DNA of 52,472 bases, taken from contig JAEYQV010000009.1 in NCBI GenBank assembly GCA_023409835.1, positions 1 to 52,472 of the forward strand. Reading direction: 5' to 3'. Position numbers and translations under genes: made by a program. Shown piece after piece: positions 51,997 to 52,472 of the stretch. The notes under the pieces were generated by a model. That model saw only the letters and a program-made list of their open reading frames with translations. It did no database searches and was not told where the DNA came from. How positions within the stretch are numbered: the stretch's first letter is position 1; the number at the start of each line of letters is the position of its first letter. This stretch comes from Bacillota bacterium. GTDB taxonomy: Bacteria > Bacillota > Clostridia > Lachnospirales > Lachnospiraceae.

Positions 51997-52472
51997 TTAT
52001 AACACTAATGCTGTAGTATCATTATTCATAAAATCATCAAATTCTTCAAAGCCTCGAAACTGCAATTCTCTACCTAGTTTAATTACAATTCTGTTGACCC
52101 CTTCTGTAAATAAATCCAGATTGTGATTCCGAATAGCTTCTTCAATCTCATGAAATCCTTTCTTAAACTCTATTTCTCTGCTTGTAAAGTATATTTCTAA
52201 CGCTTGTTCTAACTCCATTCTCTGCTTTTTCATAGCTTCAATGGATGCATCTACAATTGCACTGACTGCTGCATAATTTTCTCTTGCTCTTCTCGAATCC
52301 TGTAATACCTGCATCGCTGCGGTATAAATACTTGAACTCACCATATATCCCAGCATCCCACCAATGATCGTACCAATACCGGGAAATACTGTCGTGCCAA
52401 TCGCAGCTCCAACGCTGGAAGCTAACATGCCCGTACCTTTTTCCCCTAGTTCCTCCACTAACTCAATACAAT
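51997..52472 (-). CDS. Glycine-zipper protein of unknown function (5' end outside window)
   Basis: The frame is still open at the window end (CIELVEELGEKGTGML), so the true start may lie outside; a GTG at 52458 is possible but no ribosome binding site can be judged. A glycine-zipper hydrophobic stretch ASSVGAAIGTTVFPGIGTII is followed by a charged helical domain of about 110 residues with EIYFTSREIEFKKGFHEIEE. The downstream neighbour (28 bp away) has the same glycine-zipper plus helices composition, suggesting a paired membrane-associated system. Function unknown. Confidence 0.7.
   Translation of the reverse strand, partial: CIELVEELGEKGTGMLASSVGAAIGTTVFPGIGTIIGGMLGYMVSSSIYTAAMQVLQDSRRARENYAAVSAIVDASIEAMKKQRMELEQALEIYFTSREIEFKKGFHEIEEAIRNHNLDLFTEGVNRIVIKLGRELQFRGFEEFDDFMNNDTTALVL

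Overview
The window is a low-to-moderate GC Firmicute chromosome segment in which every supported gene is on the minus strand. A sporulation locus (spoIIGA-sigE-sigG), an mra/dcw cluster with clostridial-type spacing and lacking ftsA between ftsQ and ftsZ, AGGAGG-type ribosome binding sites and frequent TTG starts point to an endospore-forming Clostridia, most likely Lachnospiraceae (Lachnoclostridium/Anaerocolumna-like). The family assignment is an inference from gene content. No rRNA, tRNA, CRISPR, IS transposase or prophage gene was seen.

Region 1 (14-17833) reads, in transcription order: mraZ, rsmH, ftsL-like, two class B PBPs (the second SpoVD-like with PASTA), mraY, murD, ftsW/spoVE, murA, ftsQ, ftsZ, a bacteriohemerythrin, spoIIGA, sigE, sigG. 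A sigma-A promoter overlapping four MraZ-box repeats drives the cluster. ftsQ carries an in-frame TAA, and a perfect 5 x 20-bp tandem repeat lies between murA and ftsQ. The spoIIG promoter shows the unusual 21-bp spacer expected of Spo0A-dependent spoIIG.

Region 2 (18020-34994) holds lgt and ychF, then the conserved priA-def-fmt-(Zn peptidase)-rsmB-rlmN-prpC-prkC-rsgA-rpe-thiN housekeeping cluster. murE, normally in the dcw cluster, sits upstream of priA with its own promoter. A 226-bp structured element with terminal inverted repeats separates murE from priA.

Region 3 (35315-40850) is accessory: an anchored protein of unknown function, a serpin lipoprotein, a DUF434 gene broken by an in-frame TAA, a GNAT acetyltransferase and a DUF5050-type beta-propeller lipoprotein.

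Region 4 (41047-50367) is a self-contained nine-gene catabolic operon: LacI-family regulator, KDPG-aldolase-like protein, TIM-barrel sugar-phosphate isomerase/epimerase, ion-transporter-type permease, an orphan hydantoinase/oxoprolinase (HyuA)-like ATPase, a small predicted zincin, a KDG-kinase-like PfkB kinase, a hexulose-phosphate-synthase-like enzyme and a SIS-domain hexuloisomerase. It has a near-consensus promoter, a leader made of sixteen 13-bp repeats with a LacI-type palindrome at one end, an internal hairpin before hyuA and a strong terminator. The gene combination does not match a pathway I can name and is the best candidate here for an undescribed system.

Region 5 (50557-52472) is an AT-rich end with a YkgJ-type cysteine-cluster protein and two glycine-zipper/helical proteins of unknown function, the last cut by the window edge.
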